A DNA stretch of 64,000 nt from Gracilaria gracilis (lineage: Eukaryota; Rhodophyta; Florideophyceae; Gracilariales; Gracilariaceae). Positions 31,852 through 42,621 of this stretch are shown piece by piece. The translations under genes were made by a program, and so were the position numbers. The notes beneath the pieces are model-generated. The model was not told the origin of the DNA. It searched no databases and saw only the letters and a program-made list of their open reading frames with translations. The DNA is taken from assembly GCA_030374805.1 (NCBI GenBank), contig JARGSG010000236.1, forward strand, positions 62,001 through 126,000, read 5' to 3'. How positions within the stretch are numbered: position 1 is the first letter of the stretch; every line of letters begins with the position of its first letter.

Positions 31852-33198
31852 TCATCGCTGGTCTTCAGCACATTCCTTGGACTTCTTTTGGGTTTCGGCG
31901 CTTTCAACATCTTGATCATCACAGGGTGCATATCTTGCTAGTCGCATCAAACGTTGTTGGCTAATGACCGCGACAATCATCAAGCACGCACATAATCCGA
32001 ATACTGTTTTTACTTCCAAGTCTTCGTATAATGCAATTACCACGATGAGATTTAGCGGAACCCGAAAGAAGTTGAGAATTGCGCTTCTGCTTTCTTCTGG
32101 AATATATGGTGCTCTCATCGTAGCCATACCTGGAAAATAAATCCCACACAGAATCTCAAAGACGAGGAATCCGCCGTAGACCACTTCAATCTTACCAGAA
32201 AGAGTGGTCACCATAAACACCACCGCCGCCACTACAAATACATTTCGCATCAAGAGCTCCACCCTGACACTCCGCTGCCAGAACGCGAACAAGTTGCTCC
32301 CAATCATTGTCGCAGCCATGAATGACGAAAAGATTGTTCCATGCGGAATCTCGCCTACTTGTCCCTTTGCTGTTTGCAATGCAGGAGTCCATACAAACGT
32401 GAAAGTATACATCGCCCCCTCGAAAGCAGCCTGGCTCACTCCGAGCAGCAGAATTTTCTCATCAGAAAGCAGGGAAACCCAAGCTCGAGCGAACCCCCCG
32501 CCGACGCTCTGTTGCGCATCGCCATAGTTTTCTGTCCATGTTGACGCCAGAATTATTCCAAGAACAATCAAAACTAATATGGAAACATCAAAAGGCATAA
32601 CCTTCCCGTAGCGATCAGCAAACCATCCGGCAACTTGGCCTGCTATGATTGCGATGATTCCGTTACCAAATTGCGCGCGAGCAAACGTGATGCCTAGCCG
32701 TGAGGAATCGAAACCCCTGTTGTGATGCTCGTATACCATCCATGCTTCGAACGCAGAGAACAAAATGGAGTACGCGATACCGCCCAAAACGCGACCCAGC
32801 AAAAGCATCCAGAAGTTGGACGAATGTTTCGTAGCGCAAGAGAGAATGTAGGTAAGGCAGTAGACCAAGGCATTGTTCCTCCTCCCAAACTTGTCGGCAA
32901 CTGAAGCGACAATCGTGCCAAACACTGCCGAAGAGGCAAAGCCTGTGATGTACAATCGCGCTATTTCTGTTTTGGCAAAGCCATAGTAGGAATAAAGGGC
33001 GTAGACGTATGGCCCTTGGACCCAGTCAGCGGCAACGGCTAAGAAGTATACCAGTAGATAGTTTGCTTGGAACTTTCGAAAAGAATCATCTTCGGCACTG
33101 AGCTCTTGTTTGGGATCGGTAGGTTTCTGGAAGCGGCGAGTGAGGACGTGCGTGAATGCGGTTGCTGACACCAGTGCGCAAAAGGAGATGTGATACAT
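31852..33198 (-). CDS. MFSD5: MFSD5-type (molybdate-anion transporter) MFS carrier
   Basis: From the ATG at 33198 this is 448 residues with about twelve hydrophobic segments. It follows MFSD5/MOT2 closely: FQANYLLVYFLAVAADWVQG PYVYALY at the start, then IARLYITGFASSAVFG, the MFS motif A-like region ADKFGRRN, LGRVLGGIAYSILFSAFEAW, GWFADRYG, ENYG, LLLGVSQAAFEGAMYTFTFV, IFSSFMAATMIGSNL and FRVPLNLIVVIAL. MFSD5 relatives import molybdate in green algae and plants, so plasma-membrane molybdate uptake is the likely role. The frame continues upstream to a GTG (33222), so a short extra N-terminus from an upstream exon is possible. Confidence 0.92.
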   Translation of the reverse strand: MYHISFCALVSATAFTHVLTRRFQKPTDPKQELSAEDDSFRKFQANYLLVYFLAVAADWVQGPYVYALYSYYGFAKTEIARLYITGFASSAVFGTIVASVADKFGRRNNALVYCLTYILSCATKHSSNFWMLLLGRVLGGIAYSILFSAFEAWMVYEHHNRGFDSSRLGITFARAQFGNGIIAIIAGQVAGWFADRYGKVMPFDVSILVLIVLGIILASTWTENYGDAQQSVGGGFARAWVSLLSDEKILLLGVSQAAFEGAMYTFTFVWTPALQTAKGQVGEIPHGTIFSSFMAATMIGSNLFAFWQRSVRVELLMRNVFVVAAVVFMVTTLSGKIEVVYGGFLVFEILCGIYFPGMATMRAPYIPEESRSAILNFFRVPLNLIVVIALYEDLEVKTVFGLCACLMIVAVISQQRLMRLARYAPCDDQDVESAETQKKSKECAEDQR

Positions 33199-34732
33199 AA
33201 TTGCCCAGTAGGCGGTGTGCACTCATGTCCCTTGTATTAGCGTGGGTGATTTCGTCAGAAGGGAGAGCACACTTGAAGCTTGTTCCTAGCACGACTTTCT
33301 CATTGGGATAAATGCTTGGAACTTGTCAGCAGCTTCGGAAACCTAGCAAGGACTGCTTATGGGGTACGCTTATACGTGGTTCTCACGCGCAGTGGTACGG
33401 TGTTGGAGGCCCCCTGTGGCCAAACTGTTTCACAATTCTTGACGCTTACAGCATTCGCCACTCAAGCAAACCAAAGATTCATACAATACTTCAGAAGAAC
33501 CTTTCGAAACCAGTGCCTGCGAGTGCCTTTGGAGCTGTTCTTTACGAGTTGTCCTGCTGGGCGCAATGGTCAACAGCGCTTGTCGCTTGTACCTTCGTAG
33601 ATACTACCTAGCTCGATGCAATTATCGCCAAGTGGTTGTTGAGAGTGTAGTGAAACCCCAAGCAACAGTGCGTGTCCTTCCCAATTGTCAGTGACGCGGG
33701 CGAGTACGATGTTGGTACACGATAAAATTTACAATTTCAAAATTTGAGCGCAAAACTCCATCCACTCAGCCAGTCCTGCAAGGGGCCCCGGGCCATTCTA
33801 CACGACGTAGGAGGCGTACGAACCTGACTGAATATAATCCAATCAGGTGCGAGATACACACTTCGCTAAAGAGCTCATGCGCCGTGATCCACACTTCAAC
33901 AACCCCTATAGGAGCTCGTAGAGGCACTTCTTCAACAAGCCAATTGTAGCCCAATATCGCCTTTCTCTTCCAATCCCCTTCCAGAGCACGTCTCAAATAC
34001 CCTCCTCCCCAACTAGAAAGTAACAAGTCAATGTAAAAATAGCGGACTTTTCAAACTCTGAGTTTGAAGTCTTGTTCATATCCTATACAGATGGTAATCG
34101 ATGTGTCTTCCTTGCTTTTTCTAAACGTTACTGGCTTTACACAACGTTGTCTCAAGACTCCTCTCTATTCATATTCATTGGACTGCGACAAAACGTTGTC
34201 AATTGCTAATCTCTTTAGTAGACTGAAATAATGGATGATGCTCTTTACATGAAAAGACCCGCAGCCCTACCTAATTGGTTCTAAAATGCATAATTTTCAT
34301 ATATGTGCACGCAAGCTCATGAGCAGGCCTAATGGCGTTCTGTGACGGCTCTTTCATGAATTAGGAGCTTTTGAGTATGGAATCAACCAAAAAAAAAGAT
34401 TGTTTCTGTCACTGAATCGCAGTAATTCTCTTCTTCTTTGAATTGAACTTCTGGGTGAAACACTGCTTTCTTTTTGAAGTTTTCCTTATGGACCCAGGAT
34501 TAGGATCCCGAATGGATGAAAGATCTCTTTCATTCGTAATTCAAATACTCCCGGATGCGGTGGAAGGAAGATCAGTATCTTTCAATTCTGATGTGACGGA
34601 TAATGGAGGAAAACTTCCTCTTAAAAGCAGATTTTTTGTCCTTTGAAGGACGTTCTGAACACTTTGCAACTCACCTGGTCCAAGGGATTGAGCTAGTCTG
34701 CGAATAAAGTCATACAAGGCCTTTCCATCAGA
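33199..34732. other. Unassigned DNA before the transposon block
   Basis: No confident gene. Overlapping plus-strand frames at 33280-33611 and a minus-strand frame at 33766-34026 lack recognisable motifs. The AT-rich part from 34.05 kb may be the 3' flank and end of the Mutator-like element whose coding fragment begins at 34733, but no inverted end was recognised. Confidence 0.35.
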
Positions 34733-35766
34733 CTACTTGAGATAAGTTTGAAGCTCTTCTTGCAACCATGTATTAACCATTGTATCGATTTCAAGATCAT
34801 CACTTCTTCTTTGATGTTCATCTTGTTTGGTCAATTTCGAATTGAGGGATTCGGTATCAAAGAAGCCAGAGAGACTACGGACGTTCGAAATGTAAGTAAA
34901 TGTCATATTCTCTGTATTTCTTTTCCAGTATGGATCGAAAAGCTTCTCAAGCTTAATATAACTTCCTAACACACCACTAAGCTTGTGGTCACGGAGAACC
35001 TGCCCACCGTAGACCATCGCGCAGCGAACGATATGTTTGCATGGAAAGCCCATGCATATCGTTTGACTGCATGAAAATCTTACCACTAGAGATTCTCCTC
35101 TTTCATTTTCGCTAATTCTAAACTTCTTTGCGTAGTATACATTGGTTACCCGAGCTGAAATGCCTCTTTCTTCGTCTTTTCGTGGTGAGTGCTCCCCCTT
35201 CGCTCCTAAAGCGACAAAAGGTTGCTCCATTGCTACAGAAGACTTCATTAGTCAGTTCGACCACTTCAATTGAAAACGTACTACTTCCCTAACTTTCTCA
35301 TTGGCCTGTATTCGCAATTCGCTCCAATGAGTGGTATCGAATTCGACAAAGGAGCTATCTGCTACGGAGTAGTTACGGGATTTGTCCACGCTAATGTCTT
35401 TGAACTTGATGAGACAATAATTTGTGTACATTGAAATCATTTTGTCAATGACTTCGTCGGGTAAAGGGAGCTGGCAATGTCGGATAGAGCGATAACGGGA
35501 GCTCAGCGGAGAGGTTGAGCGTAATTGAGCTGCTTGTCTTTCCACATTTCTTTTCTTCGTCATTCGGCGCATTTCACGTGGGATATGGCTAAACGGTACT
35601 TTCCTCGAAAGTATGTATGCTCTACACCCCGAGTTTGAGGCTTCGGTATACCCGGTTTTCTGGAATAAATATCTCCGCGGTACTGCAGCATCACGGAAGC
35701 ATGATACTAGTAAATATGGCCTGGCCTGGAACAGGATTCGAAACCACTGAGGGTCTTGCCTTTCTT
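34733..35766 (-). pseudogene. Mutator-like (MULE) transposase, C-terminal fragment
   Basis: One minus-strand frame runs leftward from about 35766 to the stop at 34733 (about 345 codons) with a single in-frame stop at 35249-35251. The upstream half reads AKERQDPQWFRILFQARPYL, then GYTEASNSGCRAYILSRKVP, comparable to the 'TxNxxES' region that follows the catalytic core in MULE transposases. The C-terminal part has a SWIM zinc finger, VVRFSCSQTICMGFPCKHIV, the usual last domain of these enzymes. The DDE catalytic region is absent. The frame is cut off exactly where Ty3/gypsy sequence begins near 35767, so the missing part was displaced or deleted by that insertion. Confidence 0.6.
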
Positions 35767-38700
35767 TAGCCGACTACGGAACTCCCGTCTACGACGGATA
35801 CTTCGTTCGATAGAGCACTGGTCGACCCAGCGCTGTATGCGAACAACCGTCGTGTGACGGCGCCTCCTATCCCATATTCGAATGGAGGTACCCGTTTTCA
35901 ACGGCCTGGATGGAGAGACCCCCGCTCTGCGGTTCGTTTTCCCGAAGTTCGGAATGGTAACCTGCAGCAGGAGTATTGCGTTTGATATGCCACCTGTGCT
36001 ATACACACGGTCACACATCACCGCAATGTCTTCTCTCTCTGAGGGAAATGGAAGAAGTAGTGTCGAACTACGAAGCCCTCACTCCAGAGGAGAAGCGCAC
36101 GGTGCCCATCGCATCGTACTTGCGCGCGAAGTTGGACCTGTCGCATGCTCTTCCGCCTGCGCGGTCTGTCCCGATGAAGTCGGATGTCCCCGCTCCGCAG
36201 GCGTACGTTCCAAACACCACTCACGTGGAAAACCCTCAACGAGGAACCCAAGCCCTCGTCGTTGAGGAGCCTGAGAAGCCGCCGCAGGCCGAAGCCCAAG
36301 AAACTTGAACACGGGAGTCTCCCCTTCGGGAGAGGCGTCCTCAGAGATGAGGCTGTTGACGCCCGAGGCGTCGTCGCCTCACTCCCCGGTGAAGATCCTG
36401 TCAAGGAGTGACACCGCAGACGCGGATTCAGAACACTTGGGTGTTCTGCGTCGACCGTGGATATGGGTAGAGAATAACCGGATCCCGGATAGAATCATGG
36501 TCATGGCCAAGCGTAACTATAAAGTTTACGCCGACCTTGGCCTTAACCCCCAGTTTCTGGTGAGAACTCTAAGTGTCCTGGATACAGGTGCGGGCCCGAA
36601 CTTTGTCGTGGAATCCCTTTTGCTTCCGCAGGTGCGGTCTCGAATCCGCGCTGATGCGGTAATGGATGTCGCAGATGCGAACAACAATCCGTCAAAAACG
36701 GTAGGCACCGTCGACTTGGTCGTACGGCTGGGCACCATGATGGTGAAGCTTGACTTTATAGTCTGTCGGTCATTGGCCGCTCCAGTTATACTGGGATGTG
36801 ATTACTGCGACAGGTTTGTCGATGCAATCAGGCCCCACCTCAGGCGTGTTGAACTTGACGACGGATCATCTGTTCCGATTGTTCGGCGTCCCCTGAAGCA
36901 GGCTCCGCGGAAGCAAGTTCCACTCCCTGCGGCGCAGGAACCACCTCCGGCGCGCCGGGAATCTACGAAGCTACGCGTCGCTGCGTCTGTGTCGATACCG
37001 CCTGAATCGCAGGTAATGGTGCAGGTCAATTTCCGTCAACACGGTCTTCGGGTTGTGCAACCCAATTCCTCGTTGTACGAGAGGTGTCAATTAGTCGTTG
37101 CGAACGGTGTTGTGCAGGTCACACCAGATATCCCGTTTCGGGTACTCGTTGCCAACCTTGGCAGCAAACCCCAGTATCTGGCAAAGAACCAAGTAATTGG
37201 ATCAGTTACCCCGCACCCGCTCGCGATGCTCCCGACGCGGATGACGGCTGCCGATGTTCTCGGTTTAGTGTCCTCTAAAGAAGTAGTGAGTACAGAGAAC
37301 TCCGACGCCCCGTCTAAGGAGGGAGAGGAAATTGCCGTTTCAACGGAGAAGATTACCGTATCAACGGGGAAGTCACCGAATGATTCGGAATCACACCCTG
37401 TATCGACAGGAGAGCGTGGCCCTACAAGCTACGACGGGCTTGACCCGGTGAAGGCTCTCGAAGAGCTAGACCTCGGTCATGTACCGGATTCGCACCGCGA
37501 TCGACTCCGTGAGATGTTACGGGAATTTACCACTATGTGGGATGGCTCTCTAGGAGAGGTAAATGCAACGGAACACCGGATTGAGCTGTTGCCCAACACG
37601 CGTCCCGTTGCGCAACCCCCTTATAGGGCAGGACCGAAGGCTCGGGAAGAGGAGCAATTTCAAGTCGACAAGATGCTCCGCGCCGGGGTGATTGAACCCG
37701 TTCAATCACCCTGGGCATCCCCAGTTGTACTGGCATTGAAGGCCGATGGTACGTGGCGATTTTGTGTCGACTACCGTCGGTTGAACGCCGTAACAATACG
37801 GGATAGCTACCCGATTCCTCGGATGGACGAGTGTATCGACTCGCTTGGAGACGCAACCGTTTTTACGGCGTTGGATGCCAATTGGGGATATTGGCAAGTC
37901 TCTGTAAGGGAAGAGGACCGCGACAAGACAGCCTTCGTCTGTCACTCCGGGTCCTACCGCTTCAAGCGGATGCCGTTTGGGTTGACCAACGCTCCCGCTA
38001 CGTTCCAACGAGCGGTCGATATCCTGCTCAACAGGTTCAAGTGGCGGTCGTGTTTGGTATATCTGGATGACATCATTGTCTTCTCAGATAACCTCGACGA
38101 CCACCTCACCCACGTGCGGGAAGTTCTTACCGTTTTACGGGATGCTGGGATAACCCTCAAGCTGAGGAAGTGTGAGTTCTTCACGGATACTATCAAGTAT
38201 CTTGGTCACGTTATCCGTCCTGGACGGTTGTCGATCGAGGAAGCTCGCGTCAAATCCCTAGTGGGGGCAAAGGAACCCCGCACTCAGACGGAAATGAGGT
38301 CCTTCTTAGGACTGGTCAACGTCTATCGACGGTTTATCCCGAACTTTTCGGATATCGCGGCGCCCCTCAACGCTCTCCTGCGCAAGGGACAACCGCCGAA
38401 ACTGGAACCCCTAACTCCCGCGCAAGCGGAAGCTTTTAACTCCTTAAAGAAGGCTGTAACGTCAGCACCGATCCTATCGTTACCCAAATTGGGATTGCCG
38501 TACTCCGTGGATACGGACTCGAGCGACTACCAAGTCGGTTGCGCTCTTTTCCAAACCACCCCGGAAGGGGAACGGAAACCCATCGGGTACTGGTCACGCT
38601 CGCTCAACGTCCACGAGCGGAACTACTCCGTGTCGGAGAAAGAGTGTCTTGCCGTCGTGTGGGCACTGACCACTCTTCGCCCTTATCTTATGGGTGTTCA

Positions 38701-41700
38701 CTTTACTGTATATACGGATCACTCCTCGCTGAGGTGGTTAATGAATATCTCTGATCCATCAGGCCGCCTAATGCGGTGGAGACTCCGCTTAGCGGAATAT
38801 GACTTCACAGTCATATATAAGTAGGGGGCACACAACAAGCAGGCCGACGCACTTTCCCGATTACCCACAAGTGGAGAGGCCCTCGCAACCGAGGATGATG
38901 ACATTCCCTGCTTCTTCGTGGACGAAAGAGAACCGGAGGATCCGGAATGGCCAGAAGATCTGGATATGGACGCTGACTTTGACGAACTACTGGCCTCTGA
39001 TGAGGTCGCTACTGAGATACCCCCACCGGGGAATTTTGTCCCCATAACTCCAGAGGAACTGGTTCGAGAACAGTTCGGAGACCCCTTTTGCATAGGGATG
39101 CGCGCCCGTCTTAACGGTGGTGAAGCATTCCCCTTCGGGGTAAACGACCGAGGTTACCTCGTGCGGAACGTCGAAGCTACCCCACAAGTCGTGGTGCCGC
39201 ATTCCCTGCAATCGCAGGTGTTGCATTTAACGCACTACCCTAAGATCGGTGGTCACGCCGATGGCCGGAAGCTCTATCTCACCCTGAGAAGGGACTTCTA
39301 TTGGCCCGCGATGGCGGTGGATTGCTACGCTACCGTACGCTTCTGTACGGAGTGTGCAAGAAATTGAGTGAAACTTCGGAAGAAAAGCAAGTCGCTGAAG
39401 CTTCTCCCTGCTAGGGCACCGCTCGAGTTTGTCGCAATTGACATCCTCGGGCCACTCCTCACAACAAAACGAGGGAACAAGTTTCTACTTGTGATCACCG
39501 ACCGCTTCTCGAAGCTTGTTCGGACTGCACCTCTCCGGAGGATGACCGCGTACACGGTGGCTGACGCTTTCGTGACCCATTGGGCATTCACGTATGGTCC
39601 TCCAGTGGAGTTGTTGTCCGATAACGGCAAGCAGTTCGCGTCACGTTTCTTCCAGGATGTTTGCCGCATCCTGGACGTGAAGAACCTGTTCACCACTACC
39701 TACCATTCCCAGTGTAATGGGCAAGTTGAACGGTTCAACCGGACGATGCTCGCCGCTCTACGTTCCTACGTTGCTGACCACCCCAAGAATTGGGACTTGT
39801 ACACCGATACGGTGACGTTCGCGTACAATACGCAAGTTCACCGGACAACCGGGTTATCACCATTTGAATTGGTATTGTCTCGTACTCCCCCGCCTGTGGC
39901 GTTGGAATCGCAAGCTACGCTTGAAACTTTCCCATCTGTGGGTGATTACCGCCTAAGGTAGAAGGAGTGGCTCACAAAGTTGGTACCCGCTACGCGGAAA
40001 TCAATGGCACGAGCCCAAGCCGCGTACAAGCGGAATTTCGACGGCCGTTTACGGAGATCGAACAGCCTGCCAATTGCGGTAGGTAGCTACATCTTCGTAC
40101 GGAAGGAGTACTACAACCCGGAACGGGAGAAACGTCACAAGCTCTCGCCAGTGGCGGACGGCCCGTTCAGGGTGATTTCAAGTACTACCGACACAGTCGT
40201 GGTGCAAATGGGCGACACGCAAGAGCGGTTATCCCGCGATCGCGTTGTACCCGCCCCTCCACCCTCGGCTGAGGTAGTTTCGGACAGTACAACTCCCGTC
40301 ACTACGGGTACAGCAACACCGGAGACACCGGGAACATCTGTGGCCGAACGACCATTCGTTTTACCACACCCCACCCGGGCCCTCTCGGACATTCCGATGT
40401 TATCGGGAAACCCGGCTTCGCCGGTTCTCGCAGGCCTTCAGGGCCGAACTTCTACAACCCCCTTGGCCCGTATTATTACCCGCCATGCGGGAGTTCCACC
40501 ACTCCTTCCCGTCGCTCCGTCTAAGGAGGGGGAGGAGGCTGGCCGCTCGAATGGAGATTCTTCGCCGTCGCGACGGAGTTCGCGCCGTGAAACACGGGTT
40601 AGGACTGCAGAGTCGTCGCCGCACTCGCGGAACGACAGCCGACCTGCTGCACCAAGCCCCTTACAGGGTGTGACCGCGTCGTCAACTGTCGAGGAATCCT
40701 CTGCTGAGGTGGTTAAGCAAGTGCTGAAATCGCCGCAAGATGCGGAGCGTAACGCCGAAGTTACACCAGCAACGCTGGGCGCAGAGGACACCACCCCTCT
40801 GGGGAGAGTTCAAAAAGAAGTGTCCGTGGCGCCCTCCGCCCAGGAGGACGCTGCGGCATTGGAACCCAACGTCGGGAACGGGATACCTCAAGATGAGGGA
40901 AGAACACCCGTCGAGGGCACTTTGCGTAAGCGCGCACGCATTACGAGCGTCTCGGTAGATCCCGGCGTCTAGCCGGAGAACAACAGGTCGTTCCGGACAA
41001 CACAACCGTCAAGGACGGCAAACCAATCTCGCAAGATTCGGAAATCTCCCAAGTACAGGGCGCACCACAAATTGGACGCACCCCAAACGGGAAGAGTGCT
41101 GTACACGACCCACACGGGGCCAGCACAGCACGCACCGGACTACCGGAATCTGCTGTCCAACACGGAGTGTCAAGTCCAAAGCGCACGGCGCAGCCGTTGG
41201 AGGAACCCCACATTAGAGAGGCGGTTCAACCTTGGGTTAACCCTAGCCAACCATTGTTGGAGTCACGTGCCCGCTTACGGGAAGACGCACCTTACGCGCT
41301 ACTCCCCACGGAGCGTGGAACACCCCAGTCGGGACAAACGACGTCAGTGCTACCGCAGAAGCGGAACGACCCACGCAAGCTAGCGGTGAGAGCCGACTAC
41401 CACAAAGGTGGAGACTCGATCCCTCGCAGGGTTAGCGCCGACACGGCTGCGATGCACCCCGACACCCTCTTGAGGGATATCTTTCCCCACGAGGGTAATG
41501 TTCCACTAGAAGTGGCGAAGACACGGCATGGCCGGGAAATGTACGCACAGGAATACGTCGTCGACCGAATTCTCGGACATTCCTACGATAGGAACGGTGA
41601 TCTGCAATACCGAGTCCGTTGGTACGGTTATGGCCCCGAAGGGGATACTGAGGAACCGATCGAGCACCTCTTCCGTTCACGGGTTGTACAGTACCACCGT

Positions 41701-42535
41701 CGCGCCGGCACGGCTCTCCCAGGTACACTGGATAACTCCCAGGTTGGGTAACGGACACCGCCATTGCGGGAAGAAGAAGTTCAGAAGAATTATCATGCCG
41801 TTTAGTACGGGAAGTGACGCTCGCTTGGTATGGCGTCACGCAGTCGCACTCTTTGAGTTGGAGTCCGACTTAGTCGGGTTAATAGCCCCATTTACTCAGT
41901 TTTCGCACTGATGGGGTTTTTATCCAGCTTGCTGGTCTTATGGATCCGCATTCACGGTTTTTCCCCATCATCAGGGTGTATACTTTTCGGGTACACCACA
42001 ATACTTGTGTTTTTACTGTGCCTACACGCCCACATCGCCATCTTGGATGGGTATTCTACTCGGATCAACCGGTTTCCTCTCCCCGCTATTGGGTTGTGCA
42101 CAACGCTTTGCGACCGCTGCAATGCGCGTACTGCATCCGTGGAACACGGGGATAAGCCGGTTTCTTTCCGTTCGTTACGGTCGAAGTTCCCTGATACCGG
42201 GTATGTCGCCTCTACAGTACCCCATTTGGGTTTTTTCTGGTGGACGAAACCGCTACAAGCGGGAGGACCTGGATCTCGCAACGAGCTACACACCCTTGGA
42301 GGGCCACAGAACGCGGCCACAACCACGCGTACGCAGTCTATCCCCCAGATATGGGTTGTGATACCTCAAGGAGGATGGACGCTGGCGGAGACCCGAAGGG
42401 TACTACAATCGAACATCTCCAACTGGAGCCGGCTCTCCCACTTGGTGGTACGCGTCCTGCACAGCAGGGAACATCCCTGAAATGGGTAAAGAGTTGGCAA
42501 GAAGGAAGAAGAAGGAGGAAGGAGAAAAGAAACCG
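35767..42535 (+). mobile_element. Ty3/gypsy chromovirus, 5'-truncated and broken
   Basis: This is a fossil LTR retrotransposon on the plus strand. Parts in order are: the C-terminal end of gag with a CCHC zinc knuckle (CHLCYTHGHTSPQC, near 35.98 kb); aspartic protease (LDTGAG, near 36.58 kb); reverse transcriptase (YLDDIIVFS, near 38.06 kb); RNase H (DTDSSDYQVG and VYTDHSSL, 38.5-38.7 kb); integrase with HHCC zinc domain and DDE core (39.2-39.9 kb); a long proline- and serine-rich tail; and a terminal chromodomain (YVVDRILGHSYDRNG and RVRWYGYGPEGDTEEPIE, near 41.6 kb). The chromodomain marks it as a chromovirus. A purine-rich tract lies near 42.50-42.53 kb. No LTR was found at either end. The coding part looks broken in roughly five places. 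Without an LTR pair its age cannot be set. Confidence 0.88.
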
Positions 42536-42621
42536 TCCTAGACGGGAAGTTTTACTGGAAGAATTCAGTGTGGGCTACCATCGACACCGGCTTCGCCGGG
42601 AGGGCAACCGTGCTACGGAAA

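Noticed and set aside
36018-36404. Minus-strand open frames across the chromovirus coding region
   Set aside because: They mirror the plus-strand gag-pol coding sequence and have no independent motifs.
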